Source: Atopsyche davidsoni (Eukaryota; Arthropoda; Insecta; Trichoptera; Hydrobiosidae). From it: DNA of 64,000 nucleotides. This document shows positions 12,131 to 23,700 of the stretch, one piece after another. The translations under genes and the position numbers were made by a program. How positions within the stretch are numbered: position 1 is the first letter of the stretch; the number at the start of each line of letters is the position of its first letter. A model generated the notes under the pieces. The model did no database searches. It worked only from the letters and a program-made list of their open reading frames with translations, and was not told the DNA's origin. The stretch is taken from assembly GCA_022113835.1 (NCBI GenBank), contig JAILWY010000027.1:3040501-3104500 (forward strand), read 5' to 3'.

Positions 12131-12385
12131 CATTATGTTGCTTGTGCACGGCTGCCATTCTGTACCCTGAGCATGTGTAAAGGATCGGTAATGGAGTAAT
12201 AGACTTGGAATGATTGTGGAGGGATGTGCTCTTGAAGTACGTGAGTGGCTTTTGTAATTGTTTCTGTAGCTTGCTGCAGAAAGAGTATCAGAGCGCTAGA
12301 GCTTTGTAAAGAAAGGATATATAATAATGCTATTGGGCAGCAGCTTTTCGGATATAAAACCCGTGGACTACACTATTCTTTCCGT
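12130..12385 (+). repeat. Dispersed repeat shared with 46.4-46.6 kb
   Basis: The segment from GCACGGCTGCCATTCTGTAC to GATATAAAACCCGTGGA matches, in reverse orientation and with many substitutions, about 46610-46390. Shared words include GTAAAGGATCGGTAATGGAG, TGGAATGATTGT and ATATAATAATG...TTGGGCAGCAGC. It is an unclassified transposable-element fragment with no coding capacity seen. Confidence 0.65.
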
Positions 12386-12479
12386 GAAAACCATGAACAC
12401 TGGCTCAGCATAAATATATGCTTAGTGAAATGGTCGACAACCTTCTTGATGAAAAAAATATAACTCTATATGCTTTTAA

Positions 12480-13025
12480 AATAACAATCTTCTTTTTTTA
12501 TACATATTTGTATATTGATTTAACTTTAATTACTCAAAATAGATAAATATTTCAATTTTTTTTAATAGTTACATTCGTAGATCTATTTTACACAATTAGC
12601 ATGTAATGGTAATAGATTAAATAAATATTTAATATATTGTATATATCGTACTTTTGAGGTCTATGTTAGACCCAGAAAAGGTTAAAAAAATCTGTTATCT
12701 CTACGTTCAAAGGCAGAAAACATTGTAAAACACTGTAGACAAAAATAGGGTAGTGGTGATAATTATGTAGTTAAATTTGATTCCAAGGAATACTTCATTT
12801 TCACTTGAAGTATAATTTTCATTTAAATTCGTAGATGTTTAGTAAATTTATCAATAACTATATATTTACCCGAAAAAAATACAACAATATTCAAATGCGA
12901 AAATTGTATGGATTACAGTTATAAATCATATGTTAATGAATATAAATTCTGATAATTTGCATAAAAATTTACAGATTAAAAAATTTGAATTTTATTATTA
13001 ACAAAATATTTTTAGTAAATATGTT
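12480..13025. other. AT-rich DNA, nothing recognised
   Basis: Homopolymer- and AT-rich sequence without frames, repeats or motif clusters that I can support. Confidence 0.5.
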
Positions 13026-13290
13026 AAGATTTGAATTGTCGCCTCGTGTGGCGCGGCCCTCGATGGACCAGTCGCGTGACCGATCCCGGAGGCTGTATGG
13101 ATTTTTTATAAGGAAATATATTCTGAATGTATAAAGGAGTTTTATTGGAAATCTTCATAGTTTCTCTCCTTTATAAGACCTGCATTTTTTATATGAGAGC
13201 GGAGCGCGCGTTAGCTCATAAATATGGAAAATAAAAAGTTTTGAATTCCTCCCCGCTCATATTACTTCACGCGATAAAAATTGAAAGGCT
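13026..13290. promoter_or_regulatory. GC-richer block with posterior-Hox/Caudal-like words
   Basis: A non-repetitive island containing GGCGCGGCCC, TTTTTTATAAGG, GGAGTTTTATTGG, CCTTTATAAGACC and CTCATAAATATGG. The TTTAT/CATAAA words fit AbdB- or Caudal-type sites. Candidate conserved element only. Confidence 0.25.
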
Positions 13291-14300
13291 TGATATATTA
13301 TGCAACTCATATTGAAATTATTGAACAAAAAATATCTCCATATATCAAACGTTTTATTTTCTTGGCTTCAATAAGTTATAAAGATTTTTCAACGTTACAA
13401 ACATTTTGAAAAAGCTGTGGTTTCAACATACGGTTTTTTTATACAAATTTTGGTTCTTTTAATCAATGTATATTAATATGTTTATTTTAAGTATAATAGA
13501 GAACCTGATGTGTATAACAACTTAATGTATATAACAACTTTTTTTAAAATATCTTTCCCATATTAGACAGACTTAGCATCCATTATCCTTATTACCGTTT
13601 TCACATTTTTATTGAACACAAGAATTTTTAATATTTTTTCAACAATTAATCAATAATAATACAAATCGTCTTCGACCAAACTGAAAAATGTGTTATCCCA
13701 ATAACATGAGCGAAGAATATACGGATTGAGCCAATAAGACTACCATAAGTATGTTTGTAAAATTCATTACTTTTAGGCATATAAATATAAATACACGGTG
13801 TTTAAGAGCTGCGTTCCGGCGGCAACCCCAGTACAGGGTGGTTAGAGGCGACAGACCAAATACATTACGGATATGTCTTAACCACAACCTCGGAGTTCAT
13901 GGGGTTGAGATTTATAATACGGGGGTGGTTCTTCACTTATATCTACATATTCTGCATTTTAACTATTCCCTTCGGCCACAGAGGCGTCCGCATTTTTTTC
14001 CATGCCTTATACATAAAACTAGAAAAGCTTCAAGACAGGTATAAATTAAATAAAAAAATATATATATTTTACACTCTTCGTTGACTTAGAAAATAGAAAA
14101 TATTTTTTTGGATAGTAATTTTGTCATACACGTGAGAACCGTAAGACAATTAATAGTAGTTGTAACTGTTAATAACTGAAATAACAGCTGATGATAGCTA
14201 CTAAAATATCAGAAATTATTATTTTTAATCAAAAATAGTATCGTGGAGTTAAAAAAGCTTTAATGGAATCCCATTAATTATGCAAAAAAATAATTACACT
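13291..14300. other. AT-rich DNA, unrecognised
   Basis: A moderately GC patch at 13800-13920 carries open frames on both strands (64 and 97 codons) with no recognised similarity. No splice or repeat structure can be supported. Confidence 0.35.
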
Positions 14301-14560
14301 GATGCTGCCACCACGAGACGCTCGAGAGGAATCTTTCCTCTTGGTGCACCCCAGAAGAGTTACCTCCCCCTCCCCTCCTCCCCTCCACGCCTTCACTAAC
14401 AAGCCTGCAATTGTTTTTATGGCCGACTTTTTATTGTTTTTTTGCTTTTCAATTTCCCGCCCTTAATAACTGCGCTCTGAGGAAGCTCCCTTGCGCGGCC
14501 TCAAACTGCAGGCTGTATTAGAAAAATAAATCGTCTTTCAGGAGTTGGAATTAATTGTGT
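14301..14560. promoter_or_regulatory. GC-richer non-coding block
   Basis: Contains a pyrimidine-rich CTCCCCCTCCCCTCC tract, ATGGCCGACTTTTTATTG and GCGCTCTGAGGAAGCTCC. No repeat copy is seen elsewhere in the window. Possible cis-regulatory DNA by composition only. Confidence 0.2.
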
Positions 14561-16734
14561 TGTTATTAAGACTTTTATTTTTGGTTGTATTGTGATTTTG
14601 TAGGCTGTGTACTTAAAAGCACCCATAGCCATAACTAATGGCTATTTTTGCTCACAAAACGCATATTTTTCATCATAATATACAAATCTGTGCATAACTG
14701 TACAAAGCTATAATTTCTGATTTCACATGCTTTAGAAATTTTAATTTTAAAAGCAGAAATCATTGCATTTATTTTTTAAAAATTGAAAACAAATAAATTG
14801 AAATATTATCGTCTATTTGTAGGTACAATTTTTAAATAGCTATTTTAATATGAACCCTTAATAAACTTTATTTTTGTGCACGTGTGTGTTAGTAAAACTT
14901 TTTTTAAATTTATTTTAGCGAAGACACAAACCTTAATAGCGCAGCTCTTGAATAACAGATGGCAGCACTAATAAAAGATGGCGAATCCACAAAAATATTT
15001 ATAGGAAATATATAAAAATTAATTATTACTTTTAAATAAGAGATTTTTCTTGATATTAATATTTTTAATTTCTTAAGAAAAATTATATTGTATAGATTAA
15101 AATAATATGTTGAATAAATTATTAAATGCAAGGTATTTGGGTATTTGAGGCTTTCTACATAATCTTACTTGTATTTGAATAAAGCATTGACTTAATGTCT
15201 AGACATGAGTTTATATTATGTGATAAATCATTGAAACTTATGTTATTGTATGGTTTATAATAAATAAATATTATGATAAAAAAAATTAAATATTTTTTTA
15301 GATGTGTCGCCTAAATTATAAAAAAATATAATTAGAAAGCCAAATTTTATAAATACAAAGTAACGATTGTATTTTTATATTTTTCATACAACACTAGACT
15401 GTGAGGCATAAGTTGTCTGTATAAAAAGTAAACACGAAGTTACACCCAATCTATGGACACAAGTTCATCATCTCACAGTCCAAATATGTATTCAAAACAA
15501 CCCCTAGCTCTGATAGCGTCCCCCGACATGATAAAAATAGAAAACCCCTCCGGGTGTTTCACCCTTCTAGGAAGAGCGTAAAAACTTTCTTTCAGTCCAC
15601 TTCCTACCCCCAGAAGTAAATAAAGCCTCCTTTATTATATAAGATACCTCAGGTGAGACATTCGGACATTTGAACCCCTTCAACCCCAAAGGGTGAACAA
15701 AGATATTTTTACGACAATAGGGTGTCAAAATTTTGATAACGGCTTTCAAGTGAGTGCTTTACGCTTTTCCGTATTTGATTAAGCTTTTTTGCCAAATTAA
15801 TTAATTAATCAAAAAAAAGTAAATTTGATTAAAATATTGATAAGTACCCATCCAGGCTTTTGGGGTTTATACCTAATTATAGGAATATATTTCACATGTA
15901 ATGATGAAAATCACTTTAGCAATCAACTTCTTCAAATAAATGCTTTTATAATATTTTTCAATAGGAGTTTTTAACAACTTAATACACTTCAAAGAAATTA
16001 TTAATTAACAAAATAAAATATTAACTCAATCAACTTTTTTTAAACCTTTAATTTTTTTTAATATTATTGCTTTCTCGTTATTACTTTTTCACCCCCTGAC
16101 AGACCATAAAAATAAAGTAAATTAATTGACTACGAATTCGATTTTATAAAAAAGTTTTATTTGACATGTTTTTAGTAGTAAAATTTGTAGTAGTTGATAT
16201 TTCATTTGTAAATCAAATATAAAACATGTATAATATATTGAAGGATAGTTTATGCTACATTTATTCAAAATACAGCAAAAAAATTCTGTATTTTATCTCG
16301 AAGAAAAGGTCATGTAGGCTTTACCTCAATATTTTCCTTCGCCTATATTGCGACTGCCAAATTTATCTTCCTTGCTTATATTGAATCATATTGCATACGA
16401 TTTATCAATCCTGTAACATACGGTAGCCTATTGCTACATGAAGCATACAAGGAGATTGTTGGTAGAGATAGCCCCCCTCGTAATATGAGAGAGCCTTGCA
16501 TTCAATATATCCAGCCTAGGAGTATGATGTGAAATTTTTACAAACATATTGAAAATCTTATTAATAGCAGACCAGATTTTTACACAAGCAAAAATAAACA
16601 TATGAAAATATTGTACTTCTTAGACGCGTTATTCAAAAACTATAACTTAATAAGGCCAACGATATAAATGGTAATTAACAATTCGCGACACAACTGACAA
16701 CTTTACGGTAAGTAGTCTATAGCCTGCTACATAC
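14561..16734. other. AT-rich intergenic DNA
   Basis: AAAGATGGCG (YY1/Pho-like) occurs at 14974-14983. 15420-15770 is less AT-rich, with AAAGGGTGAA-type words and a 60-codon minus frame, and may be an old repeat. No gene is recognised. Confidence 0.4.
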
Positions 16735-17660
16735 GAAAAACCATGAAAAGCACCCCAAATAAAGGGTTGCGCTTGGTTGTCGATTGTGTTGGATCTTGTG
16801 TAATGGACTATAGATGAGATAAATTTTTAAATTCAGGAGATTTATTGCTTATAAACGTCACAACACAACCGCATTCAACAAAAAATGGCCACTAGCCATT
16901 TGTGCAATTTTTGTGACGTTTTTTATGCGATATGGCACAAATAAAGGGTTGCTACTAGCTTATTACTGTTTGATTTGTGTCGGATCTTGTGTGTGATAAT
17001 GTGGAATTGAAATTGTGAAAGTGAAATTCAACAAAAAACGGCCACTAGCCATTTGCGTCATTTTTGTGACGTCTTCTATGCGATATGGCACAAATAAAGG
17101 GCTGCCACTAGTTTATTACTATTTGGTTATATATTGTGTAATTCAATGTGGAATTGAAATTGTGAAAGTGAAATTCAACAAAAAACGGCCACTAGCCATT
17201 TGCCTCATTTTTGTGACGTCTTCTATGCGATATGGCACAAATAAAGGGCTGCCACTAGTTTATTACTATTTGGTTATATATTGTGTAATTCAATGTGGAA
17301 TTGAAATTGTGAAATTCAACCTAAAACGGCCACTAGCCATTTGCCTCATTTTTGTGACGTCTTCTATGCGATATGGAACAAATAAAGGGCTGCTACTGGC
17401 TTATTTCTGTTTGGTCTTGTGTAACTGAAATTTTGAAAGTGAAATTGTGAAATTCAACCAAAAACGGCCACTAGCCATTTGCCTCATTTTTGTGACGTCT
17501 TCTATGCGATATGGAACAAATAAAGGGCTGCTACTGGCTTATTTCTGTTTGGTCTTGTGTAACTGAAATTTTGAATGTGAAATTGCGAAATTCAACAAAA
17601 AACGGTCAATAGCCATTTGCGTCATTTTTGTGACGTTTTTGATGCGATATGTCACAAATA
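16735..17660 (+). repeat. Tandem repeat, 138-152 bp units
   Basis: At least six copies marked by GCCACTAGCCATTTG (or variants) at about 16889, 17041, 17189, 17329, 17467 and 17605, preceded by a partial copy near 16740. Each unit has TTTTTGTGACGTCTTCTATG, CGATATGGCACAAATAAAGG, GCTGCCACTAG and a GTGAAATTCAACAAAAAACG junction. Units differ by substitutions and small indels. A 137-codon frame (17015-17428) arises because three units are in phase; its peptide repeats with the DNA. It is a satellite-like array rather than a gene. Confidence 0.85.
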
Positions 17661-17945
17661 CGGTTAGTCGCGATTCGCTGCTGCGTGCGTAGAGCGCTTA
17701 TATCGCAAACACGTATCGACGAGCTGTAGCGAGTGCAGCAATAATCGGGACTATCTTTGGCAATAATCCTCGCGATGTCGGGCTTCCCTCCCCTCCCCCT
17801 GCAGCTGTCAGCGCAGAGGAAGACGGATGATGCAGCCGCGGGAGGACGTCTTGGAGGCTGCGAGGACGGCGAGGGTGTGCGTGCGCGCGCACGGCCCGGG
17901 GGGAGCTTTCAAATCCTGAGCTTTCTCCGGCGGATTAATTAATAA
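17661..17945. promoter_or_regulatory. GC-rich block beside the tandem array
   Basis: CpG-rich, with CGATTCGCTGCTGCGTGCGT, CTTATATCGC, GCGCGCGCACGG and TTAATTAATAAATTAG at its end. Frames on both strands are compositional. It may be a regulatory island; no direct evidence. Confidence 0.25.
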
Positions 17946-18167
17946 ATTAGTATGTGCACAGATTTACGTACGCGCCGTGATTCGTGCGTTTGCACAAAAA
18001 ACGCTTTTTTATTTTTTAAATCGGTATCAGTATCCTTCAAGCATGATTTTGTCAAATCAATATTTTGACAAGAACTTTCAAAATATTTTATAGCTTTCAA
18101 AATTATTCCATGACATCATTTAAACATATTATATTTTATCTAAATTTGTAACTGATTTTTTTCTTTA

Positions 18168-18317
18168 TATAGGTTGTTCCAAAATTAACGCAAGATTTGA
18201 ATTAAATAGAAAACGCTGTTTTTAGTATTTTAATAATTATTTTTTAAATGAATCATGAAGTCAATACAATAAGGTTATTTAAAGTTATTCTTGCGTTACT
18301 TTTGGGACACCCTATAC
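18168..18317. mobile_element. mariner/Tc1-type MITE, about 150 bp
   Basis: Terminal inverted repeats of about 28 bp: TATAGGTTGTTCCAAAATTA at 18168 and, inverted, TATAGGGTGTCCCAAAAGTA at the other end, both continuing ACGCAAGA. TA dinucleotides at the ends fit the TA target of this superfamily. No coding capacity. Confidence 0.8.
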
Positions 18318-20263
18318 ATAAATTTAGAATAAACCTCAATATTTATTGAAAACATTTGCAATATCAAGTAACCTAACCATATAAGATAGTATGGACTTTT
18401 TTACATACGATATGCTGTCGATCAGAGATGAATAAAAAATTAAATTTTAATAACGAAATTTACATTAAATAATTTAAATACAACCAAAAAACGATCACAA
18501 CAAAGTTCATAAAAATATAGCTTTAATAAAGTAATTTGGTGAAAAAAAATAAAAAGAACTGTTGAAAAAAATCGTAATGGAATAAGTTGGTAAAAAGATA
18601 CGCATATTAATCAAAGTTAAGAACTGTGTTTGAATAAACGATAAGCGAATTATAACATAACTGAAGTCCCTTGTAGAGAAGGACTGACTAGCATAGGGGT
18701 GGATTTCACCCTCGGAGATGGGACAGCATCCCCTTGCAGTGACGAGTCAAACGCCATGAGGCGCTATCTTTTAAGGGAGGGTGGTATTATCGGCTGTGTC
18801 TGTGCTCCTGTAGTTTGACGGTCATCGTAAGGGGGTTGCAATGATAGTTTTATCATAATACAACGTATAAATTGGTAATTACTTACCAATCTGAAATACA
18901 GTTGAAAACACTTTGCGAATTGTCAATATTGTCCTTGAAATGTTGAGGAAAAATAATAAAAAACATAGCTTAATCATAATTTATTTATTCACTTATATCT
19001 AAATAGTACCTAAGTCCCAGTACAATATATTGATATTACGACAAGGGAAAAAATCTATTTCAACGTGTCATTAGAAATAAATCAATAATTATTATAATAC
19101 GACATGTAAACAAATAATTTCAAAATTAACATGATATTTGTTTTAATTATTATGTATAAAAATATTTGACACCAATTTTTTTTAAAAGATTAGTATAAGA
19201 TATATATTTTCTTTACATATTGAGCTATCTGGACGGGCACAATAAGGACTCGATTTGATTTTTAAATTTTATTGTATTGCACAGTTTATAAATAATGATA
19301 ACATTTTAAGATTATAATTAAAATTTTCAGTAAAAATATACACGTGAGTATATAAATTAAACATATAGTAACTTTTAATATATTATTTTTTTATAAACTA
19401 AGTATTTTGGCTGTCAATTTTTAAAAATTATTAATTATTAATTTCACATCACATATGTTGGAAACTTTTCGGACGACTTAAAATTAGCGTTCTTAAATAT
19501 TAATCATATTATTAAGGCTATACACAATTAAAAATAATCATGTAGTTCATATTTTAATCAAAGTACAAGTAAAACGATTTGTATCTATGGACAATGCACT
19601 TTTATAAAAAAATCTGGATATGTCTTTAAATGGTAATTGTTCAAGTTCAACATTTTATTTTAAATCTGTTTAATTTATCATCTATGTAAATAAATGATTT
19701 TATTAGAGATATGAGACTTAAAATATGCACTTTTAAACAGAAAGTCGTCACAACACCTCAAAACATGTCATTATACATTTTAAAATAATGATCATGATGT
19801 GCATACTCTGATGTATTTTGATTCTAACAGTATTAAAAGAAATGGCATTTTTAACTATCACCATCGTCAAAAATATCCACGATGAGACGACACGTTCTAA
19901 TTTATAATAATTATAAATATCATTTAACATAACCTAACAGAAACACAAGACAAATCAATTTTAGTATAAATGACAAAAGTCATTTTCTGGAATGATTCAT
20001 GATCCAGAGTGTGAAAGCAAATATTTTTTTCAATACAAATTCAAGCATTAAATCACAATTAATAAAACAGTGTAGAGCGCTAAGGGTGTATAATTTTATA
20101 CAAAGCCTTAATAAAAAAAAAAGTACTAGTATGCAGTATAAAATGGTACTTAAATAATTCTTAAAAAATAAGCGACACATTATTGTGCGTTAGCATGTCA
20201 TATTTTTTATCAATATAATTATTGTAATATGAATATTTTTTCACTGATTTTCAGTCTGTTTTT
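18318..20263. other. Region 3' of zen
   Basis: Very AT-rich. It may include a long zen 3' UTR (further AATAAA signals on the minus strand). A GC-richer patch at 18665-18840 (GGTGGATTTCACCCTCGG, GAGGCGCTATC) stands alone and could be a conserved element or an old repeat. Confidence 0.4.
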
Positions 20264-20269
20264 TTTATT
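20264..20269 (-). terminator. Candidate poly(A) signal of zen
   Basis: AATAAA on the minus strand, about 35 nt after the TAA stop. A T-rich region follows. This is the first canonical hexamer downstream; further ones exist (for example near 19650), so the real 3' UTR may be longer. Confidence 0.4.
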
Positions 20270-20302
20270 TGTATTTTTGGTCGTATCGATTGGAATGAAG
20301 TT

Positions 20303-20775
20303 TTATAGAGGTGTGACAGATTGGTCCGTCCAGCCGGGAGTCTGCGACATGGCCATCGGAGGGTAGGCCATCTCGGCAGGGTTCCTCCCCCAGCTGGGCA
20401 CGGCGCTCATCTGATGATGGGGCGCGTGCGACATCAGCCTCTCTACAAGGGCTTGCTGGATCTTGAGGTCTCGATCTGTGCCGGGGGACCCCGAGCCGGA
20501 CCTGCTGGAGGCTGCTGGGGAGCAGGTGCTTCGCTCCAGGGGGGCGGAGCTGTTCTTGTGCTCCTTCTTGAACTTCATGCGACGGTTCTGGAACCATATT
20601 TTGATCTGTCGCTCACTGAGAGACAAATGGGCGGCGAGCTCGATGCGACGAGGGCGGCACAGGTAACGGTTATAATGGAATTCTTTCTCGAGTTCCACCA
20701 GCTGAGTGCTCGTGTAGGCGGTGCGAGCCCGCTTACCTGTGGAGCTACCTGGAGTCGCCTGCTGTGTACGTCCTT
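20303..20775 (-). CDS. zen: zen exon 3: homeodomain and C-terminus
   Basis: The acceptor is TTTTTTCAG at 20784-20776. The exon then completes a Glu codon and runs to a TAA at 20305-20303. The homeodomain lies at 20737-20558. Helix 3 reads [19 protein letters not shown], with Trp48, Gln50, Asn51 and Arg53 intact. The N-terminal arm [10 protein letters not shown] and the loop NRYLCRPRR are Hox3-like. After the homeodomain come a Ser-rich segment ([20 protein letters not shown]), a short region predicted to be helical ([14 protein letters not shown]) and a final [13 protein letters not shown] strong cryptic donor (CAG followed by GTAAGC) lies at the first homeodomain codon. The exon is GC-rich relative to its flanks, and its antisense open frames are compositional shadows. 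Confidence 0.95.
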
Positions 20776-23700
20776 CTGAAAAAATATAATAAAATAACAT
20801 GTTATTCTATATTTAATCATTCATGGCTTTAGTTATGCAGTCACTTTTTTGGGATTTTTTATTGGCTTGGGGGGTGTAGCACAGCACAAACTGAATCATT
20901 CAAAATACCCGAAGTTTAAAAAGTTTCTTTATCCCCTGAAAGAATCAAGGCGTTGGATTTGCTGTGAAAGGAAGGCTTGTTTTATTCATGAGACACCGCC
21001 ATCATATTTCCGATTCTGAACGGCAAAGCCTTATAACAATATTTTTCAGAACATCCCCCATTCTGACAAGGGTTGCTGAAATACTATTCAATAATGTAAA
21101 TAATATCAAACTTTAATGAAACCACTGTCAAATAAATCTAAAGTGCAAAGCAAAAATAATAATAATATTTTAAAACATTTTGCTAATATCAGACTTTTTT
21201 TGTAATACTCTATATTTTAACAACTAACATGATAAATCAAATTTACACAAATCATTTTTAGTAAAAAAATATGCGATAAAGTAAGAGCAGTTATTATTGT
21301 CCCTAGGCAGAACAATTTCTACAATCAATAAAAATTTTTTTCATACGGAATAAAATTATTTTAATCTCATTGTGACGTCACAATCCCAGAGGCTCCGTCG
21401 CAACAGGCGTATTAATTAAGCGGTGGATTTGTGACGTCATCAACCCTTGGCGGCCCGGCGTCGCTAATAATCCTCCGCAATCAGTCGGCGCGGAACAATG
21501 GCGAGCGGCGGAGTCATAAATTTGTCAACACTTTGTCACAGTTCCGCGGGACGGTGAATCACAAAGGACCCATTGTGCCCCCCGAAAGGGTTAACTCCGT
21601 CATATGCGTCGCGCGACAGCTTATTGTAGTTTTTTAAAAACTTTTTTTTTTCTACTTAATTATCTCGTCCCGGGGCTTGAAGGGTTTTTGTAATCTTGAG
21701 ATGACAGACATAGGAAAAGTTTTTTTTTTTTTGAGTTCGTTAATAATGTCACATATATGTCTGTCAAGTGAAACTTAAATAATATGTATCTTCTGTAATT
21801 ATCAGCATTAGGTTGTATATTGTTTTATTTATTTAGATCAACCGTTATATATATGGGTCTCTAAAAATTTTTTTTAGTAAATAATGTAATACAGGGTGTC
21901 CAAATAGAGTATCCGGTATTTTTTAGTTCAGTAAAACAAAAACTTCTTGTAATCAAGTATTTTTTTTTATTGTCGATAATAAGAATACAAAATGGAAAAT
22001 TATTTCATTAAGATGATGTTATCCAAACGGTGACCGTTACGCTGCTGGCACTCTTCTAATCTAAAACGAAGATTGCTGATAACACGCTGAAATATAGCCC
22101 TCGATGCTGCCATTTCTGACCTGATGTTTTGTTTCAATTCCGTTAGGTTCATCGGATTATTCTCATAAACCCTACATTTAAGGTATCCCCATACAAAATA
22201 ATCAAAAGGGCTAAAGTTCTGGTGTTACCTCTACGTGAAATGACCTCATTAGGAAATAATTCGTTAACAGCTTCAATTGATTGATTGGATGTATGGCAAG
22301 TATAGGAACCACGTTCTTGAGTTGAAACCTTAAAACTCCTGCAACTCTGGGCCCAATTTTTTTCGCAGCATATCGCAATAACGGTCACTATTCACATTCA
22401 CCTGATACTATTCTTGGAATCAGTTGCAATATATTAAATTATATACACACTATATTTATATTTTCCAAACAAAATGTCTCCCACTGACACATTCACACAC
22501 AGCACGTGTGTGTACAAACGAGGACGAAATCGTATCCACGAAATGATTGACAGCAACCACTCCAGCGCATACCTCCTGAAGCCGCCCCCGGCTCGCCTTC
22601 CATCCCACTCCATCCCTTCTGCCGGGGGATGGGCCGGAGCGGGACGCGAGGGGCGGCGGATCCCATTTGCGGCGGGACGTATTAATTTCCTCTCCATATG
22701 CATGTTTAGTTCGGTATTATTTATTTTGGGGGCCCTTCAAGGAGGCTCTCGCTGTCGTCACGGGCAGAACGATTCTCAAACCATAAGTATTATTTTTTTT
22801 TTATATTAAACTAGATATAAAAAAAAACACGCTTTGGGACAATTTCACTGTAAACACGATTCACGATGCTTTATAAAGATAATGAATTATCACGTATAGT
22901 AAAACAATTTTATTGTAATGTTTTTTTGATTAAGTGATTTTTTTTTTTTTTTTCGATCGATATTACTAACTGAAAAACTTTTTATTAAAATTATGGTAAA
23001 ATTAATTGTGTGATGTGTATCGGGGGTAGAGTTTTGAGCAGTGCGGCGGGAGGGACGGGGGTGGGAATAGCGAGCAGGGGAAGACTTTTTCCGCCGTAAA
23101 CACTCGGGGCTTCGATTTGCATTGGACTCAGTCGCGGGGTGAATACATTACGTATTTAAATTCCAAATATAATGCGCGGTTTAAACCTCCGAAGGATTCA
23201 GCCGTTTCCAAATTGTAATGGCGGATAGTATCGGAAATAGAAAAATAAATACGTCGTAAGACGCCTCCGAGAATGCTTTCATCCACATGCGAATTAAATG
23301 TATATTACATCGCAAGCTACACGACTTACAACTGGGCGGTAACTTTCTATAAGTGATGGATTTTGCAATGCATTATTTACTTTGACAAAAGCAACTAAAA
23401 TAAAGGACCGTTATTGCTTAAATACTGTTTTGTTACCATTCAACGTGTGTAGTTTGCTTTGCTTAGAATATGTGCTGGATGAGCGGCCGCAGATTTTTTT
23501 AATTCGTTACGATTGCAATTGGTCTCCGAGTTAAAAACGAACTATCAAACCTTTTCTAATGAAGATATTATTAAGTTTTTATAATTTACAAACATTAAAT
23601 ATTAGTAGAAAATAAATTCTGGAGACATATTACATCAGATAAAGTCACAATTGTTTTCTAATGCTTATCTGTGGCTGCATTTATTTATTGATTATTCCCA

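Noticed and set aside
17015..17428. 137-codon open frame
   Set aside because: It lies in a tandem DNA repeat and its peptide simply repeats the DNA unit; other units in the same array are out of frame or broken.
20321..20779. 152-codon frame antisense to zen exon 3
   Set aside because: A shadow of the GC-rich homeodomain exon on the other strand.
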